Of a stretch of DNA of 64,000 bases, positions 51,201 to 54,200 are shown piece after piece. Both the position numbers and the translations under genes were made by a program. Source of the stretch: Desulfobulbaceae bacterium (GTDB lineage Bacteria; Desulfobacterota; Desulfobulbia; Desulfobulbales; Desulfocapsaceae); the NCBI GenBank assembly GCA_011390165.1, contig JAABSV010000004.1:62001-126000 (forward strand). Direction: 5' to 3'. Position 1 is the first letter of the stretch. Each line of letters starts with the position of its first letter. The notes beneath the pieces were generated by a model. That model was not told where the DNA came from. It did not search any database and saw only the letters and a program-made list of their open reading frames with translations.

Positions 51201-54200
51201 GAGTTGACGTCCCTGCGGGTCCATCAGTCGGGCGTTCGCCGCCGAAATGTTGAAAAAACCGGCGTCGAAGAGGTACTTGCTCTCCCCCAGCGTACACTGC
51301 CTGGCTACATAGGCGGGGTTCAGGCAGAGTTCGGCCGGCACCCCGGCCCGGCGCAGCTCTTCCGGGGTGAACTCGGTGGCACAATCCCTTCCTGCACAGA
51401 GGTTGCGCCAGAACTGCCGATAATCTTTTGATTCGGGGAAATGGCAGGAGATACCGATGATTGCCAGGCTCTCCCGATAATAGTCCGGCCAGTCGCTGGC
51501 GCCGTCATGAGCGGCCGCGGCAAGACCGGGGCGGTTTCGGGGAGGACCCTCCTCGCCTGCCGGCAGGACGGGGGCGACCGGCAGTCGTTCGCCCAGATGG
51601 GCGCTGAGCGCCCGGACCGTCGGATACTTGAACAGGGTAGTGACCGGCAGGGGACGGCCGAGGAGGGCACTGAGCCGGTCAGCCAGCAGCACCGCCAGCA
51701 GGGAATTGCCACCCGCCTCCCAGAAGCCCTGATCCAGGGCGATCTCGTTTTGCTCGAGCACCTCCCGCCACCCGGCCAATACCGTCTGCACCATCTTGCT
51801 GTCGGGCGCAGGCAGGCCGGCCGGCAGCCGTTCCGCCGCCACCGGCACGGCCTCACCCTCCTCTTTCGGGGTGGCCACCCCCGCCTGCGGGCCGACCAGG
51901 GTGAGTTCCTGAGCCGCCAGGGCCCGTCGGTCCATTTTGCCGTTGGCGGTCAGCGGCAGCCGGTCGAGGAGGGAGAACTGGCCGGGAACCATGAAGTCCG
52001 GCAGCTGCCGGCGAAGAGTACGGCTGAGGGCCGTCAGATCGATACCGTCGCCGGAGTCGGCCGGCACCAGACAGGCCACCAGACGGCCGCCTCCCCCCTC
52101 CCCCTTCACCACCACCACCGCCTGGCGCACCCCTGAAAAGGCCTGCAGGGCCGCCTCGATCTCGGCCAGTTCGATACGCATCCCGCGCAGTTTGATCTGC
52201 TCGTCGACCCGCCCCAGGTACTCGATGCTGCCGTCCTCCCGCCATCTGGCCAGGTCTCCGGTACGGTACAACCGTTCCCCGTCAGCACGGCCCAGATCCT
52301 CGGCCCGCTGCAGGTGGACAAACTTCTCCGCGGTCAGCTCAGGCTGGTGCAGGTACCCTTCGGCCAGGCAACAGCCGGCCAGACAGATCTCCCCCACCAC
52401 CCCCACCGGGACCGGCCGAAGGTGGCGGTTGAGCAGATAGAGCCGGCTGTTGGCGATGGGGCGGCCGACGCTGATCAGCCCATCCCGGTCGAGGCGCTGC
52501 AACGACACCCAGATGGTCGCTTCGGTGGGGCCGTAGAGGTTCCAGGCCCGACTGCCGCTGGCCCGGAAGGCCTGCAACAGGCTCGGCGGCAGGGGTTCAC
52601 CGCCACAGAGGAGCCGCACCCCCTGGCGGTTGCGCCAACCGGTATGGAAGAGCATCGTCCAGGTAGTCGGTGTGGCCTGCAGCAGTTCCGGCCGCAAGCG
52701 CTCAATCTCTTGCTGCAGTTCAACCGGGTTGCCGGCCAGGCCAGCCGGGGCGATATGGCACTCTCCCCCCACCACGAGAGGGAGAAAAAGCTCCAGGGCG
52801 GCGATATCAAAAGAGCAGGTGGTCAGGGCGAGCAGCTTCTCGCCGGCCTGCATACCGGGTTCCCGGGCCATGGCGAGAAGGAAATTGGTCAGAGCCCGAT
52901 GCGCCACCATCACCCCCTTGGGGCGGCCGGTGCTGCCGGAGGTGAAGATGACATAGGCGAGATGGCCGTTACCGGCCACCGGCCGCAGTTCTCCCTGCCG
53001 GGCGGCCTCTTCGGCCAACAGCGGCCAGTCCCGGTCGAGGGCGACCAGCAGCAGCTCGCCGGCGGTGCTCTCTGCCCCTTGCAGAGCACGTACAGTCAGC
53101 TCGGCCCGGTGAGCCACCGCCGCCACCTTTTCGACCACCCCGCCGCTGCTGAGAAGCAACCGGGCTCCACTTTCCTTAAGCATCCCGGCCAGCCGGTCGA
53201 CCGGGTAGCCGGGGTCGAGGGGGACATAGGCCGCACCGGATTTGAGAATAGCCAGCAGCCCCACCAGCATCGCCGGAGAGCGCTCGGCGCAGACCGCCAC
53301 CAGAGCCCCCGGCCCCACCCCTTTGCCCTGCAGGGCGCGAGCGAGCAGGGTGCTTTGTTGGTCCAGTTCTCCATAGCTGAGGCTGACCCCGCCTCCGACT
53401 GCCGCCACTGCCGTCGGTTGCCGTCGCGCCTGGCGGCCAAAAAGGGTGTGGAGACAGTCATCGGAAAGAGGGGTATCGCCGCCATGACCGGCCTGCAGCA
53501 GCTGTTCCCGTTCGGCCGGCACGAGGGGGCATATTTCCGCGAAGGTCATGGCGGGATTGGCCAGTACCTGCGCAAGCAGCGAGAGGATGTGGCCAAGGAA
53601 GCGGTCGATGGCGGCCTGATCGAGGAGTTCAGGGAGATACTTGACCTTCAGCTGAAAACTGTCCTGGCGCTCCTGCACCTCCAGAACCAGTTCGTACTCC
53701 CCCTCCTGGCCGATTTCATCGATCAGTTCCAGGGGGAGTTGCCCGGCGGAGGTCGGGGCCGGGGAGAAATTCTGGTAGGCAAAGGCGGCCTGAAAGAGGG
53801 GGCGGTCGACTCGCCCCGGCAGAGCCAGCTGACGCAGCAGGGCCGGCAGCGGGTAGCTGTGGGCGACGGCATCAAGCATCGTTGCCTGGAGTCTGGCCAG
53901 GAAGCCGGCAAAGCTCTCCTCCGGGCGGATACGGCTGCGCACCGCCACCATGTTGAGGCAGAAGCCGACCACCTCGGCAAGGCCGGCGGCACTCCGTTCA
54001 TTGACCGGCATGCCGACCACAATATCGCTGACGGAACAGCTGTACGAGAGCACCCCCTTGAACAGGGCGAGAAAGAGGGTGGAGGGAAAAAGATTGTGCT
54101 GGCGGCAGAAGGCCCGCAACCGGCAGCTTAACGCCGTTGGCAGGAGAAGGCGGCGGGAGGCCCCGACCGGCGCGGACAGGTCGGCTGATCGGCTTCTCCC

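Larger units (their letters stand above)
46230..51475 (-). other. PKS-B module 2: KS-KR-cMT-ACP
   Basis: The ketosynthase (about 1153-1580) has ANCSSSL with the active Cys near 1321, EAHGTAT and SNIGHLDTAAG, so its Cys-His-His set is complete. It follows a glycyl-PCP, and its ANCSSS pocket differs from the other KSs here. The KR has GGAGGLG near 2039 and SGYAAG with the Tyr. The C-methyltransferase has VGAGTGATTA near 2566. The ACP serine is near 2861 in DYGIDS. Expected product: alpha-methyl-beta-hydroxy unit. Confidence 0.88.
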